Source: Devosia faecipullorum
Lineage (GTDB): Bacteria > Pseudomonadota > Alphaproteobacteria > Rhizobiales > Devosiaceae
Assembly: GCF_015158295.1 (NCBI RefSeq)
Contig: NZ_JACDXV010000002.1
Span: 62,001 to 126,000, forward strand
Length of the DNA: 64,000 nt
Reading direction: 5' to 3'
Made by a program: the position numbers and the translations under genes. Of this stretch, positions 20,522 through 31,825 are shown one piece after another (position 1 is the stretch's first letter; each line of letters opens with the position of its first letter). Under the pieces are notes generated by a model. The model saw nothing but the letters and a program-made list of their open reading frames with translations, was not told where the DNA came from and ran no database searches.

Positions 20522-21061
20522 ATGCCCCGGCTTTTCACCGGCCTCGAAATTCCCCAGGACATCGCCTTTGCCCTTTCGCTCAAGCGGGGCGGTCTCAATG
20601 GCGCGCGCTGGATCGAGCCGGAGAATTATCACATCACCCTGCGCTTTATCGGCGATGTCGATCATCAGACCGCCGATGAGGTGGCGGTCAGCCTCGGCCG
20701 GCTGGCCAATTCGCTGCAATTTCCGGTGCGGCTGACGCATCTGGGCAGTTTTGGCGGCGACAAGCCGAGGACGCTGTTTGCCGGCATCGAGCCTTCCGAG
20801 GCGCTGCGCAACCTGCAGGCGGCGCAGGAACGGGTGCTGCAAATGGCCGGCCTCGCGCCGGATGGGCGCAAATTCATGCCCCATGTCAGCCTGGCGCGGC
20901 TGCGGGGAATTGCGGCCGAGGAGGTCGCCCGGTTCATCGCCGAGGCGGCGCGCTTCGAGCCGCTGGGCTTCGTGCCGGCGCGCTTCGTCTTGTTTTCCAG
21001 CCGCGATTCGGTGGGTGGGGGGCCATATCTGGTGGAGCAATCCTATTCGCTGGCGGCGTGA
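20522..21061 (+). CDS. thpR: RNA 2',3'-cyclic phosphodiesterase ThpR
   Basis: This 179-residue 2H phosphoesterase has both catalytic motifs: HITL at about residues 37-40 and HVSL at about 121-124. It begins PRLFTGLEIPQDIAFALSL. ThpR (formerly LigT) opens 2',3'-cyclic phosphate ends of RNA. The ATG at 20522 has GGGAGGAC directly upstream; an earlier in-frame ATG is less well placed. Confidence 0.93.
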   Translation: MPRLFTGLEIPQDIAFALSLKRGGLNGARWIEPENYHITLRFIGDVDHQTADEVAVSLGRLANSLQFPVRLTHLGSFGGDKPRTLFAGIEPSEALRNLQAAQERVLQMAGLAPDGRKFMPHVSLARLRGIAAEEVARFIAEAARFEPLGFVPARFVLFSSRDSVGGGPYLVEQSYSLAA

Positions 21062-21276
21062 GACCGGACTTCGCCAGGCGTTAGCCTTGCCTTAACCCTT
21101 TGCGGACAAACCGGGCGGACATTCGGCCTTCTCGCCAAATTGCCGCCGCGATTGGCTTTCATTTGAAACGAATGCCGTCAAAATCCGGCGGATTTGACAC
21201 CTTGGTAACCATGTTCGGTCCATTCTGTGCGGGCAGGCATTTCCGAACGGCAGCAAGACAAGAGGAAGAATTGGCG

Positions 21277-21798
21277 ATGACGACGAAAACCGGCCGCCTT
21301 CTAGCCGGGCTCACTCTAGCCGCTTTCATGGCCGTGGCGCCCGTTGCGCAGGCGCAGCAGGCAACCGAATTGGGCACGTTCAATGCCTGGTCGGCCTATA
21401 CGGCGAGCGATGCCAGCGGCCAGCTTTGCTTCATCATCGGCGAGCCGAGCAAGAGCGAGCCGGCCGGCGCCAATCGCGATCCGATCAAGTTCCTGATCGT
21501 GCATCGCAAGGGCATGGGCTCCAAGAACGAAGCGCAGACCCAGATCGGCTATCCCTATAATAGCAGCGACGCCAAGGCGTCGGTCAGCATTGACGGGCGC
21601 TCCTATACGATGGCGGCGCGCGGCTCCACTGCCTGGCTGGCCTCGGCCGGCGACGAGGCCGGTTTCGTGACCGCGTTCAAGGCGGGCAGTCAGATGGTGG
21701 TGCGCGGCACCAGCCAGCGGGGCACCAATACGGTGGATACCTATTCGCTGTCCGGCGCCACTGCGGCCATGAACGCCATTGACGCGGCCTGCCGGTAA
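21277..21798 (+). CDS. Invasion-associated locus B (IalB) family secreted protein, copy 1
   Basis: This 173-residue protein has a signal peptide ending in APVAQAQQ. The mature part follows the IalB pattern: LGTFNAWSAYTASDASGQLC, then NRDPIKFLIVHRKG, QIGYPY, SYTMAARGSTAWLA, VRGTSQRGTNTVDTYSLSGA and a C-terminal Cys. Two conserved cysteines could form a disulfide. IalB of Bartonella affects host-cell entry; in environmental relatives the role is unknown. An AGAGGAAG site supports the start. Copy 2 follows after 88 bp. Confidence 0.88.
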   Translation: MTTKTGRLLAGLTLAAFMAVAPVAQAQQATELGTFNAWSAYTASDASGQLCFIIGEPSKSEPAGANRDPIKFLIVHRKGMGSKNEAQTQIGYPYNSSDAKASVSIDGRSYTMAARGSTAWLASAGDEAGFVTAFKAGSQMVVRGTSQRGTNTVDTYSLSGATAAMNAIDAACR

Positions 21799-21886
21799 GG
21801 GCTTGCCCCAAGCGGCCGAAACCTCATAACTGGGCGCCGGGTCACAAGGCCCGCCGCCTGTCGCCGTATTCGAGAGCAGAATTTCG

Positions 21887-22393
21887 ATGATCTCATTCCG
21901 CCTGTCGCTCCTCGCCCTTGCCGCCGTCACGGCGTCCGTACTTCCGGCGCAGGCGCAATCGGCGCGGGTATTGGGGGATTTTCGTGATTGGTCGAGCTAT
22001 GCCGCCGATGACGGCATGGGCACGATCTGCTTTGCCATGACGCGGCCCAAGAGCACGCAGCCGCTGCCGGCGGGCTATGGCGAGGCCTATATCTATGTCA
22101 CGTCCCGTCCTGCCGAGGACGTGGTCAATGAGTTCAACGTCGTGGCCGGCTATACTTTCCAGACTGGCTCGATGGCAATTGTCAGCATTGGCGGGCAGAG
22201 CTTCAATCTCTTCACCCAGGGCGACGCGGCCTGGCTCGACGATGCCAGCCAGGCGGCCAATCTCGCCTCCGCCATCCGCGCCGGCTCGACCATAACCGTG
22301 CAGGGCATTGCCGCGGACGGCACCAGCATCGTGCAATCCTATTCCCTTTCCGGCGCCACCGCGGCGCAGCAGGCAGTCGGCGCGGAGTGCTGA
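21887..22393 (+). CDS. IalB family secreted protein, copy 2
   Basis: This is a 168-residue paralogue of the preceding gene: a signal peptide ending in PAQAQS, then VLGDFRDWSSYAADDGMGTI, CFAMTRPKS, SFNLFTQGDAAWLDDASQAA, and TSIVQSYSLSGATAAQQAV with a C-terminal Cys. Order and spacing of motifs equal those of copy 1 but identity is moderate, so the duplication is old. It is predicted to be periplasmic. Confidence 0.87.
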   Translation: MISFRLSLLALAAVTASVLPAQAQSARVLGDFRDWSSYAADDGMGTICFAMTRPKSTQPLPAGYGEAYIYVTSRPAEDVVNEFNVVAGYTFQTGSMAIVSIGGQSFNLFTQGDAAWLDDASQAANLASAIRAGSTITVQGIAADGTSIVQSYSLSGATAAQQAVGAEC

Positions 22394-22513
22394 TCCCGCT
22401 TTCGGGCCCGGCTCCGGTTTTGCATTCCTGCTTCCCGGCAGCGTGACTTTGCGCCGGGACGGCGCTTGTGCTACACGGCTTGCACTTTCCCCCATTTCGA
22501 GCCCCGTCGCGCC

Positions 22514-23722
22514 ATGAGCATTGCGCTGAACCTTGATCATTCCAGTGCCGTGCGTCCCGCAGCGGCCAGCCGTCCATCGCTGATCGGGCTGTCCAAGGCG
22601 GGCCTTGCCGACATGCTGGTCAGCCATGACGTGGTCGGCGAAAAGGAAGGGCGGATGCGCGCCAGCCAGCTCTGGAACTGGCTTTATGTGAACGGGGTCA
22701 CCGATTTCGAGCGCATGACCAATGTGGCCAAGCCCGTGCGCCAGAAACTCTCCGACACCTTTAATCTCGATCGCCCGGAAATCGTCACCGAACAGGTATC
22801 GATGGATGGCACGCGCAAATGGCTGTTCCGCTTTCGCGATCCGGCCAATCCCAATATGCCCCCGGTCGAGGTCGAAACCGTCTATATTCCGGAAAGCGAT
22901 CGCGGCACGCTTTGCGTCTCCTCCCAGGTCGGCTGCACCTTGACCTGCTCGTTCTGCCATACCGGCACGCAAAAACTGGTGCGCAACCTCACCGCCGGCG
23001 AAATCCTGGGCCAGATCCTGATGGCCCGCGAGCGCCTGGGCGATTTTCCCGGCGGCACCCGTCCCGATGACGGGGGCCTGGTGCCCGGCGGGGAGACCCG
23101 CGCCATCACCAATATCGTGATGATGGGCATGGGCGAGCCGCTCTATAATTACGACAATGTCAAAGCTGCGCTGCTGATCGCCTCGGCCGGCGACGGCATG
23201 TCCATTTCCAAGCGCCGCATCACGCTCTCGACCTCCGGCGTCGTGCCCTATATCGAGCCGACCGGCCGCGAGATCGACGTCATGCTGGCCATTTCGCTGC
23301 ATGCCGTGCGCGACGATCTGCGCGACGTTCTGGTGCCGATCAACAAGAAATGGCCGCTCAAGGACTTGCTCGAGGCCTGCAGGAATTATCCCGGCCTTTC
23401 CAATGCGCGCCGCATCACCTTCGAATATGTGATGCTCGACGGCGTAAATGACAGCGACGCGGAGGCGCGCGAATTGGTGCGGCTCCTGGCCGGTATTCCC
23501 GCCAAGATCAATCTCATCCCGTTCAATCCCTGGCCCGGCTCCAATTACGGCACCTCGCCCTCGGGCCGCATCGAGCGCTTTGCCGACATCGTCAACAAGG
23601 CCGGCTATGCCTCTCCGGTGCGCACGCCGCGCGGCCGCGACATTTTCGCCGCCTGCGGGCAGTTGAAGAGCGAAAGCGAACGGCTGAGCAAGAAGGACCG
23701 GGACGCGCTGCTGGTGCTTTAG
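22514..23722 (+). CDS. rlmN: 23S rRNA A2503/tRNA A37 C2-methyltransferase RlmN
   Basis: This radical-SAM enzyme of 402 residues methylates A2503 of 23S rRNA. The cluster motif is CTLTCSFC (Cys141, Cys145, Cys148), followed by [16 protein letters not shown] and [13 protein letters not shown]. The C-terminal catalytic Cys is in [15 protein letters not shown]. The ATG at 22514 lies next to the conserved N-terminal part, although the frame extends upstream. Confidence 0.97.
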   Translation: MSIALNLDHSSAVRPAAASRPSLIGLSKAGLADMLVSHDVVGEKEGRMRASQLWNWLYVNGVTDFERMTNVAKPVRQKLSDTFNLDRPEIVTEQVSMDGTRKWLFRFRDPANPNMPPVEVETVYIPESDRGTLCVSSQVGCTLTCSFCHTGTQKLVRNLTAGEILGQILMARERLGDFPGGTRPDDGGLVPGGETRAITNIVMMGMGEPLYNYDNVKAALLIASAGDGMSISKRRITLSTSGVVPYIEPTGREIDVMLAISLHAVRDDLRDVLVPINKKWPLKDLLEACRNYPGLSNARRITFEYVMLDGVNDSDAEARELVRLLAGIPAKINLIPFNPWPGSNYGTSPSGRIERFADIVNKAGYASPVRTPRGRDIFAACGQLKSESERLSKKDRDALLVL

Positions 23723-23761
23723 GGCTTTCCGGTCTTGTGGGAACCGTTCCTTCCTTCGTTA

Positions 23762-23834
23762 CCGCCCGGCCTGTCCGGGCGGTCCTTCAGGACAGGCTGG
23801 CGTACTGGACTGCCCGGATAAACCGGGCAGTGAC
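23762..23834. repeat. Intergenic palindromic repeats (two adjacent hairpins)
   Basis: The gap between rlmN and rlmJ holds CCGCCCGG-CCTGT-CCGGGCGG (23762-23782). It is followed by a copy of the interspersed element, whose complementary strand reads GTCACTGCCCGGTTTATCCG and GGCAGTCCA (23834-23807). Compared with the copy at 31724 both arms differ by matching changes, so pairing is kept. The genes converge here, so the hairpins might also limit read-through; no T-run is present. Confidence 0.6.
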
Positions 23835-23934
23835 AAAACGGGGGATAGCTCAAGGGGCCCAAATGCACCGCTGAAACAGGCTTTTTCTGTCCACTGCTTC
23901 AGGCTTCGACCAGCCGCCGCATAGGTGAGAGCGT

Positions 23935-24795
23935 TTATTTGGCGACCTGTTCCCCCGCCACCCAATCCACGCTCCAGCCTCCGCGCTCCTCGACACCGAG
24001 CAGATCCGCCAAAACCGGCAGGATCAGGCGCATTTCTTCTTCCAGCACATAGGGCGGGTTGACCACGATCATGCCGGTGCCGTGCAGGCGCGGCGGCGTG
24101 GAGGGCGGGCTTGTGGTCAGTTCGATGCGCAGGATTTTGGCAATGCCGGTCGCCTTGAGTGCCTTCACATAGGCATCGACCTCGCCCGGTTCCTTGATCG
24201 GATACCAATAGGCGTAGAGCCCGCCCGGCCAGCGCTGGTGGCCCTGAACCAGACTTTTGACCATGCGGGAAAATTCGCCTTTTTCCTCGAAGGGCGGATC
24301 GACCAGAACGAGGCCGCGCTTTTCCCTGGGCGGTAAATGGGTGCCGAAAAGCTTCCAGGCATCGAGTTCGGTGATGCGGGTCTGGAAATCGCCGGCGAAA
24401 TTCTCCTTGAGCCGGTCGGCATCCATGGGATGCAGCTCGAACCCCATCAGCCGGTCCTGCGCGCGCAGCATGTGCCGGGCGATGAAGGGCGAGCCGGGAT
24501 AATAGCGCAGATTGCCGTCAGGATTCTGTGCCCTGACCGCTTCGAGATAGGGCGCGACGAGGCGGGCTATATCGTCCGGCAGGGCCGCGTCCAGCACAAG
24601 CCCGATTCCGGCCTGCCATTCCCCGGTGCGTTCGGCCTGTTCGCCGAAAAGGTCATAGATGCCGAGGCCCGCATGGGTGTCGAGCACCCGGAACGCGGCG
24701 TCCTTGCGCTGGAGATAGGCGAGGATGCGGGTGAGGATGATGTGCTTGACCACGTCGGCGAAATTGCCGGCGTGAAAGGCGTGGCGGTAATTCAT
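23935..24795 (-). CDS. rlmJ: 23S rRNA A2030 N6-methyltransferase RlmJ
   Basis: This 286-residue protein starts MNYRHAFHAGNFADVVKHII, the hallmark of the RlmJ family, followed by LDTHAGLGIYDLFGEQAERT and the amino-methyltransferase site LVDPPFEEKGEF. It methylates N6 of A2030 in 23S rRNA. Its start overlaps the stop of the LysE-family gene (ATGA), so the two are coupled. Confidence 0.95.
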   Translation of the reverse strand: MNYRHAFHAGNFADVVKHIILTRILAYLQRKDAAFRVLDTHAGLGIYDLFGEQAERTGEWQAGIGLVLDAALPDDIARLVAPYLEAVRAQNPDGNLRYYPGSPFIARHMLRAQDRLMGFELHPMDADRLKENFAGDFQTRITELDAWKLFGTHLPPREKRGLVLVDPPFEEKGEFSRMVKSLVQGHQRWPGGLYAYWYPIKEPGEVDAYVKALKATGIAKILRIELTTSPPSTPPRLHGTGMIVVNPPYVLEEEMRLILPVLADLLGVEERGGWSVDWVAGEQVAK

Positions 24796-25442
24796 CAGTG
24801 GCGGGCCTGTGCGGTCAGGATCGTGGCGGCAAAGGCGGTGAAGATGGCGGCAAAGCTCCAGTTGAGCGCCCGCTCCACCCAGATGCTGCGCTTGAAGGCG
24901 GCGGCCAGCCAGCCGGCGGCCAGGACGGTGCCGATGCCGAGCGGAATGGACACGGCGACGAATTCCAGGCCGAGGAAGAACAGCTTGCCGGTGGCGCCCG
25001 GATCATGGGCATCGACGAATTGGGGCAGGAAGGTCACGAAGAACAGCACGACCTTGGGATTGAGCAGGTTGATGCCGATGCCGGTCATGAAACTCTGGCG
25101 CAGGGTCGGCGGCTTTTTCGCCGCTTCGGCAAGGCGCAGTCCGCCGCCGCTGGTAATGGCCTGCCAGGCGAGCCAGAGCAGATAAAGCGCCCCGGCGATC
25201 TTGAGCGCGAAGAACAGCGGCGGGGCGGCGATGATCAGCACCGAAATGCCGAAGGCGACCAGCGATGTATGCACGAGAATGCCCGCCATGGCCCCGAACA
25301 TGGCGGCCATTCCATGGGCGCGCCCGTAATTGATGGCGCGGCTCATCTGCAGCGCCATGTCGGGCCCCGGCGTGATGGCCAGGACAATCGTGGCCAGTGC
25401 GAAGGCAAGGATGACGGGAAAGTCGGGAATGACGGCTTGCAT
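24795..25442 (-). CDS. LysE/RhtB family amino-acid exporter
   Basis: This 215-residue inner-membrane protein has about six hydrophobic segments. ITPGPDMALQMSRAINYGRA near the N-terminus is the family motif, and GIGINLLNPKVVLFFVTFLP is the second conserved block. The family exports amino acids such as lysine, homoserine or threonine; the specific substrate cannot be read from sequence. The gene precedes rlmJ in a two-gene unit and is divergent from argG. Confidence 0.9.
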   Translation of the reverse strand: MQAVIPDFPVILAFALATIVLAITPGPDMALQMSRAINYGRAHGMAAMFGAMAGILVHTSLVAFGISVLIIAAPPLFFALKIAGALYLLWLAWQAITSGGGLRLAEAAKKPPTLRQSFMTGIGINLLNPKVVLFFVTFLPQFVDAHDPGATGKLFFLGLEFVAVSIPLGIGTVLAAGWLAAAFKRSIWVERALNWSFAAIFTAFAATILTAQARH

Positions 25443-25474
25443 GGCGGAGGCTCAAGAATCTTGCGCGCGGACAA

Positions 25475-25503
25475 TTGCACCAAAGCCCGTGCCTGACTAG
25501 GGT
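25475..25503 (+). promoter_or_regulatory. Candidate argG promoter
   Basis: TTGCAC (25475-25480) and TAGGGT (25498-25503) are separated by 17 bp. A perfect 14-bp palindrome, GCCCGAATTCGGGC, follows at 25506-25519, close to the predicted transcript start, and could be an operator or leader hairpin. Confidence 0.45.
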
Positions 25504-25548
25504 GCGCCCGAATTCGGGCCGTTCCGGCCATCATTACCGAGACATAAA

Positions 25549-26772
25549 ATGGCAAAAGACATCAAAAAGGTCGTGCTGGCCTATTCGGGCGGCCTAGACA
25601 CCTCCATCATCCTCAAATGGCTGCGGGAAACCTATGATTGCGAGGTGGTGACATTCACTGCCGATCTGGGCCAGGGCGAGGAGCTGGAGCCGGCGCGCAA
25701 GAAGGCCGAGATGTTCGGCATCAAGGACATCTATGTCGAAGACCTGCGCGAGGAATTCGTGCGCGATTTCGTCTTCCCGATGTTCCGCGCCAATACGGTC
25801 TATGAGGGCCAATATCTGCTCGGCACCTCCATTGCCCGCCCGCTGATCGCGAAGCGGCTGGTCGAGATCGCCCATGAAACCGGGGCAGACGCCATTTCCC
25901 ATGGTGCCACCGGCAAGGGCAATGACCAGGTGCGGTTTGAATTGACCGCCAATGCGCTCGATCCCGCCATCAAGGTGATCGCCCCCTGGCGCGAATGGGA
26001 TCTGCGCAGCCGCACCGCACTTCTGGCCTATGCCGAAGCCAACCAGATCCCCATTGCCAAGGACAAGCGCGGCGAAGCCCCGTTCTCGGTCGACGCCAAT
26101 CTGCTGCATACCTCGTCCGAGGGCATGGTGTTGGAAGACCCTGCCGTGCCCTTCCCCGATTACGTGCCGCAACGCACGACGGACCCGGAAAAGGCCCCGA
26201 ACGAACCCGAAATCATCACTATCGGCTATGAGAAGGGCGATCCGGTCTCCATCAATGGCGAAAAGCTGTCGCCGGCGGCGCTCCTCACCCGGCTCAACGA
26301 ATTGGGCGGCAAGCACGGCATCGGCCGTCTCGACCTCGTGGAAAACCGCTTTGTCGGCATGAAGTCGCGCGGCCTTTACGAGACCCCGGGCGGCACGATC
26401 ATGCTGGTGGCCCACCGCGGCATCGAATCGCTCACCCTCGACCGCGGTGAAGCCCATCTCAAGGATGAGCTGATGCCCAAATATGCCGAATTGATCTATA
26501 ACGGCTTCTGGTATTCGCCGGAGCGCGAAATGCTGCAGGCGCTGATCGACAAGAGCCAGCAATTCGTCACCGGCGAGGTCAGCGTCAAACTCTATAAGGG
26601 TTCGGCCAGCGTCATCGCCCGCACGTCGCCCTATTCGCTTTATTCCATGGACCTCGTGACCTTCGAAGAGGGCGCTGTGGCCTATGACCACAAGGATGCC
26701 GAGGGTTTTATCCGCCTCAATGGCCTGCGGCTCAAGACCTGGGCCGCCCGCAACCAGAAGGCGCGGGGCTGA
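25549..26772 (+). CDS. argG: Argininosuccinate synthase ArgG
   Basis: ArgG condenses citrulline and aspartate with ATP in arginine synthesis. The 407-residue protein has the PP-loop [10 protein letters not shown] (residues 11-20) and conserved blocks [19 protein letters not shown] and MVLVAHRG-like [20 protein letters not shown]. It is monocistronic: a promoter-like sequence precedes it and a strong terminator follows. No other arginine gene is adjacent. Confidence 0.97.
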   Translation: MAKDIKKVVLAYSGGLDTSIILKWLRETYDCEVVTFTADLGQGEELEPARKKAEMFGIKDIYVEDLREEFVRDFVFPMFRANTVYEGQYLLGTSIARPLIAKRLVEIAHETGADAISHGATGKGNDQVRFELTANALDPAIKVIAPWREWDLRSRTALLAYAEANQIPIAKDKRGEAPFSVDANLLHTSSEGMVLEDPAVPFPDYVPQRTTDPEKAPNEPEIITIGYEKGDPVSINGEKLSPAALLTRLNELGGKHGIGRLDLVENRFVGMKSRGLYETPGGTIMLVAHRGIESLTLDRGEAHLKDELMPKYAELIYNGFWYSPEREMLQALIDKSQQFVTGEVSVKLYKGSASVIARTSPYSLYSMDLVTFEEGAVAYDHKDAEGFIRLNGLRLKTWAARNQKARG

Positions 26773-26782
26773 TCGATTGGGA

Positions 26783-26813
26783 AGGGGCGGACCGCAAGGC
26801 CGCCCCTTTTTTT
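26783..26813 (+). terminator. Intrinsic terminator of argG
   Basis: GGGGCGG (26784-26790) pairs with CCGCCCC (26800-26806), followed by seven T (26807-26813). The ribosome-binding site GGAG of the next gene starts at the very next base. Confidence 0.92.
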
Positions 26814-26823
26814 GGAGCCTGCC

Positions 26824-27396
26824 ATGGCCGGGCGTATTCTCATCCTCAATGGCGCGCCGCGCGCCGGCAAAACCAGCCTTGCCCGGGCGGTGCAGGCCGA
26901 AATGCCCGGACAATGGATCAATTGGGGCGTCGACGCCTTCAACGCCGCCCTGCCCGCCGCGCTGATGCCGGGCATCGGTCTCAGGCCCGGGGGGGAACGG
27001 CCCGATCTCGAGCCGCAAATGCGCCGGCTCTATGCGGCGTACTTTGCCGCCATGGCGGCTCTGGCGCGGCAGGATTTCGACGTGGTGGCCGATCTGGGCC
27101 TGCATGCCGATTATGCCAGCCCCTTCGATCCGATGGATGAGATGGAACGGGCGCTGTCCGGCCTGGCGGTGACGCTGGTGGGGGTGGATTGCGCCCTCGA
27201 CATCATCATGGCGCGCCGCAATGCCGATCCGCGCGGCGGTTTTTATGCGGTCGGTCCGGGCATTCCGCCGCCGGTGCAGCGCTGGCAGGACGCGGTCCAT
27301 GCCCATAAAAACTATGCCATCCGGCTCGATATGGGGGTTTTGACGCCCGAGGCCGGCGCCGCGCTGCTCGCCCCGCTGCTGGGGGTCGGCGATTGA
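26824..27396 (+). CDS. Chloramphenicol phosphotransferase-like P-loop kinase
   Basis: This 190-residue protein has P-loop GAPRAGKTS (residues 10-18), the helix region GQWINWGVDAFNAALP, VVADLGLHADYA and, near the end, HKNYAIRLDMGVLTPEAGAA. This is the order found in the CPT-like family. CPT inactivates chloramphenicol in Streptomyces venezuelae; most family members, probably including this one, are kinases of unknown substrate. GGAG lies directly after the argG terminator T-run, so low-level read-through from argG or an internal promoter must express it. Confidence 0.75.
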   Translation: MAGRILILNGAPRAGKTSLARAVQAEMPGQWINWGVDAFNAALPAALMPGIGLRPGGERPDLEPQMRRLYAAYFAAMAALARQDFDVVADLGLHADYASPFDPMDEMERALSGLAVTLVGVDCALDIIMARRNADPRGGFYAVGPGIPPPVQRWQDAVHAHKNYAIRLDMGVLTPEAGAALLAPLLGVGD

Positions 27397-27482
27397 GCGT
27401 CTCCGGCTTAATCGCCCGTTAAGGGGGGCTGATTAGCCTTCGCGCCAGCGTCGGATAATGGGTTGGGGAACAAGGGGGTTCG

Positions 27483-29609
27483 ATGCGCGTTGAGGAAGCC
27501 GGCAAGGTGGGGGAGGTGGCGGACACGCTGCTGCTCGACGCCGCCCTGGAAAGCATACCCTATGGCTTCTGCGTCTGGTCGCCGCAATTCCGGCTGGTGA
27601 TGTGGAACAAGCATTACCGCGATTTCTACGGTTTCGCGCCCGATGCCATCCATCGCGGCATGACGCTGGAAGACGTGGTGCATCTCTCGGCGCGGCTGGG
27701 CAATCATCCCGGCCAGGGCCCCGAGGCGTTCTACGAGCATTATACCAGCGAATTGCTGGCCAATCGGGACGGGGCGCGGGCCAAGAGTCAGGAAGTGGTC
27801 ACTGGCGGCCGCATCATCGAAACCGCCCATATCTATACCGACAAGCTGGGCTGGGTGGTGACCCATGAGGACATTACCGAGGAGATCGCCCGCTCCGAAA
27901 GCCTGCAAAAGCGCAAGCTGGAGCTGGAAAGGCAGAACATCAGGCTCGATGCGGCGGTCAACAATATCTCGATCGGGCTGTGCATGATGGATGCGCGCGG
28001 ACGGCTGGTGATCTGCAATGAGCCCTATGCCCGCATCTATAATCTACCCGTGACGCTGCTGCGCCCCGGCACCCAGCTCGAAGACATTCTGGGGCATCTG
28101 TTCGACAGCGGCATGAGCTCCAGCGGCACCAAGCAGGAATATATCGCCTGGCGGCGCGAGGTCATCGCCAAGCGCGAATATGGCAAGAATATCCACGAGC
28201 TGAACAATCGCACCATCCTGATGCAGCATCATCCGATGAAGGATGGGGGCTGGGTGTCCACCCATGAGGATATTACCGAGCAGCGCCAGGCCGAGGCGCG
28301 CATCCGGCACCTGGCGCGCCATGATGCGCTGACCGACCTGCCCAATCGCATCGAATTCCTCGAACAGATGGCGAGCACCGAGGCGGCAGTGCAGCGGGGC
28401 GAGATGGCCGCCGTGCTCTATATCGACCTCGACCATTTCAAGGCGGTCAACGATACGCTGGGCCATGCGGTGGGCGACGAGGTGATCAAGCAGGCTGCCG
28501 TGCGCCTCTGGGGTACGACGCGCGAGACCGATCTCCTGGCACGGCTGGGCGGGGACGAATTTGCGATACTTTTGCGGCCGATCGACGGGGTCGATATGGC
28601 CGCCAAGGTGGCGGACCGTATCGTCAAGGCCATGCGCGCACCGATGAATATCGGCGGCCAGCAGATCGAGATTGGCGCTTCGGTGGGCATTGCCGTGGGG
28701 CCTGGCGACGGCAGCCGGACCGATCAATTGGTCAAGAATGCCGATCTGGCGCTCTACAAGGCCAAGTCCGAGGGCCGCTCCACCTATCATTTCTTCGAGA
28801 CCGGCATGGATGCCGAATTGCAGCAGCGCCGGTCCATCGAGGCGGGGCTGCGCATGGCCATGCAGCGGGAGGAATTGCGCCTCATGTTCCAGCCGCTGCT
28901 GGGCGTCAATGAGAACCGCATCACCTGTGTCGAGGCCCTGCTGCGCTGGGATCATGACGAGCGCACCATTCCTCCGGCCGAATTCGTACCGGTGGCCGAG
29001 GAGACCGGGCTGATCGTGCCGATCGGGGAATGGGTATTGCATGAAGCCTGCCGGGCCGCCGCCTCCTGGCCCGATTGGGTGCGCGTCGCCGTCAATCTCT
29101 CGCCAGTGCAGTTCCGCAATCGCGACCTGGTGGGGCAGGTCAAATCGGCGCTGGGTGCGGCGCGGCTCGAACCGACGCGGCTGGAGCTGGAAATCACCGA
29201 AAGCCTGCTGCTCACCGATAGCGAGGCCACGATAGCGGCGCTGCACGCGCTACGCGACATGGGCGTGCGCATCTGCATGGATGATTTCGGCACCGGCTAT
29301 TCCTCCTTGTCCTATCTGCGCAGTTTCCCCTTCGACAAGATCAAGATCGACCGCACCTTCATGCGCGACCTGACCAGCCGCAACGATAGCCGCGCCATCA
29401 TCAAGGCGGTGATCGGGCTGGGGCAATCGCTGGGCATGGTGACGACCGCCGAGGGCGTCGAGACCGAGGAACAGCTGGCCATGGTGCGCGAATACGGGGT
29501 TTCGGAAGTACAGGGCTTCCTGTTTTCGCCGCCCCTGCAGGCGAACACCCTGGCCAATCTGCTGCATTCGGAGGCGGCCAAGGCGCAGGCGCGGCGCAAG
29601 GCATCGTGA
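27483..29609 (+). CDS. PAS-PAS-GGDEF-EAL cyclic-di-GMP signalling protein
   Basis: This 708-residue cytosolic protein without membrane segments has two PAS-like sensor domains (about 20-130 and 155-265). Both end with a WV-THEDITE box: GWVVTHEDITEEIARSESLQ and GWVSTHEDITEQRQAEARI. A GGDEF domain follows, with an intact GGDEF motif at 356-360, and an EAL domain with EALLRW at 484-489 and [13 protein letters not shown] at about 600-612. Both catalytic motifs look intact, so it could make and degrade c-di-GMP; net activity cannot be told. It lies between the CPT-like kinase and typA. Confidence 0.93.
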   Translation: MRVEEAGKVGEVADTLLLDAALESIPYGFCVWSPQFRLVMWNKHYRDFYGFAPDAIHRGMTLEDVVHLSARLGNHPGQGPEAFYEHYTSELLANRDGARAKSQEVVTGGRIIETAHIYTDKLGWVVTHEDITEEIARSESLQKRKLELERQNIRLDAAVNNISIGLCMMDARGRLVICNEPYARIYNLPVTLLRPGTQLEDILGHLFDSGMSSSGTKQEYIAWRREVIAKREYGKNIHELNNRTILMQHHPMKDGGWVSTHEDITEQRQAEARIRHLARHDALTDLPNRIEFLEQMASTEAAVQRGEMAAVLYIDLDHFKAVNDTLGHAVGDEVIKQAAVRLWGTTRETDLLARLGGDEFAILLRPIDGVDMAAKVADRIVKAMRAPMNIGGQQIEIGASVGIAVGPGDGSRTDQLVKNADLALYKAKSEGRSTYHFFETGMDAELQQRRSIEAGLRMAMQREELRLMFQPLLGVNENRITCVEALLRWDHDERTIPPAEFVPVAEETGLIVPIGEWVLHEACRAAASWPDWVRVAVNLSPVQFRNRDLVGQVKSALGAARLEPTRLELEITESLLLTDSEATIAALHALRDMGVRICMDDFGTGYSSLSYLRSFPFDKIKIDRTFMRDLTSRNDSRAIIKAVIGLGQSLGMVTTAEGVETEEQLAMVREYGVSEVQGFLFSPPLQANTLANLLHSEAAKAQARRKAS

Positions 29610-29873
29610 TGGGTGCCGACCGATTTTCGCCTTTTGGGCGGGAATCGGGGCCACCAGGCCGCTCGAAAGCACTTCCCGACCGGCCGCAGACCCGCCCTGC
29701 ATATTGAAACCTTGTGAAACCGAGCCTTCTGGGGTATGGACGCGCGACCCTGCCGGGCCTGCCCTCCATATCGGCCCCGGCAAATTCATATCGCATGGTT
29801 TGCCCTGACCAGCCCACCCGAGGTTTCTCCCGTGGGGCGGTTTTGCGGATCGTGCCCATCAAGGCGGACCCCC

Positions 29874-31688
<1,815 letters not shown>

Positions 31689-31723
31689 GCTGCTGTTAGG
31701 GTCTGGCTGTTAGTTTCCACCAC

Positions 31724-31752
31724 GTCATTGCCGGGCTCGTCCCGGCAATCCA
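31724..31752. repeat. GTCATTGCC palindromic repeat
   Basis: GTCATTGCCGGG and CCCGGCAATCCA flank CTCGT downstream of typA. It is the best-formed copy of the element also seen at 11393-11420 and 23807-23834. A T-run (31753-31758) follows on the plus strand, so this copy may additionally end typA transcription. Confidence 0.6.
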
Positions 31753-31825
31753 TTTTTTGGCCAAAGCGTGGCCACCGGGACAGGTCCGGCGGTGACAGTG
31801 GTTGAGCGATGAGGAGCATGACGTC

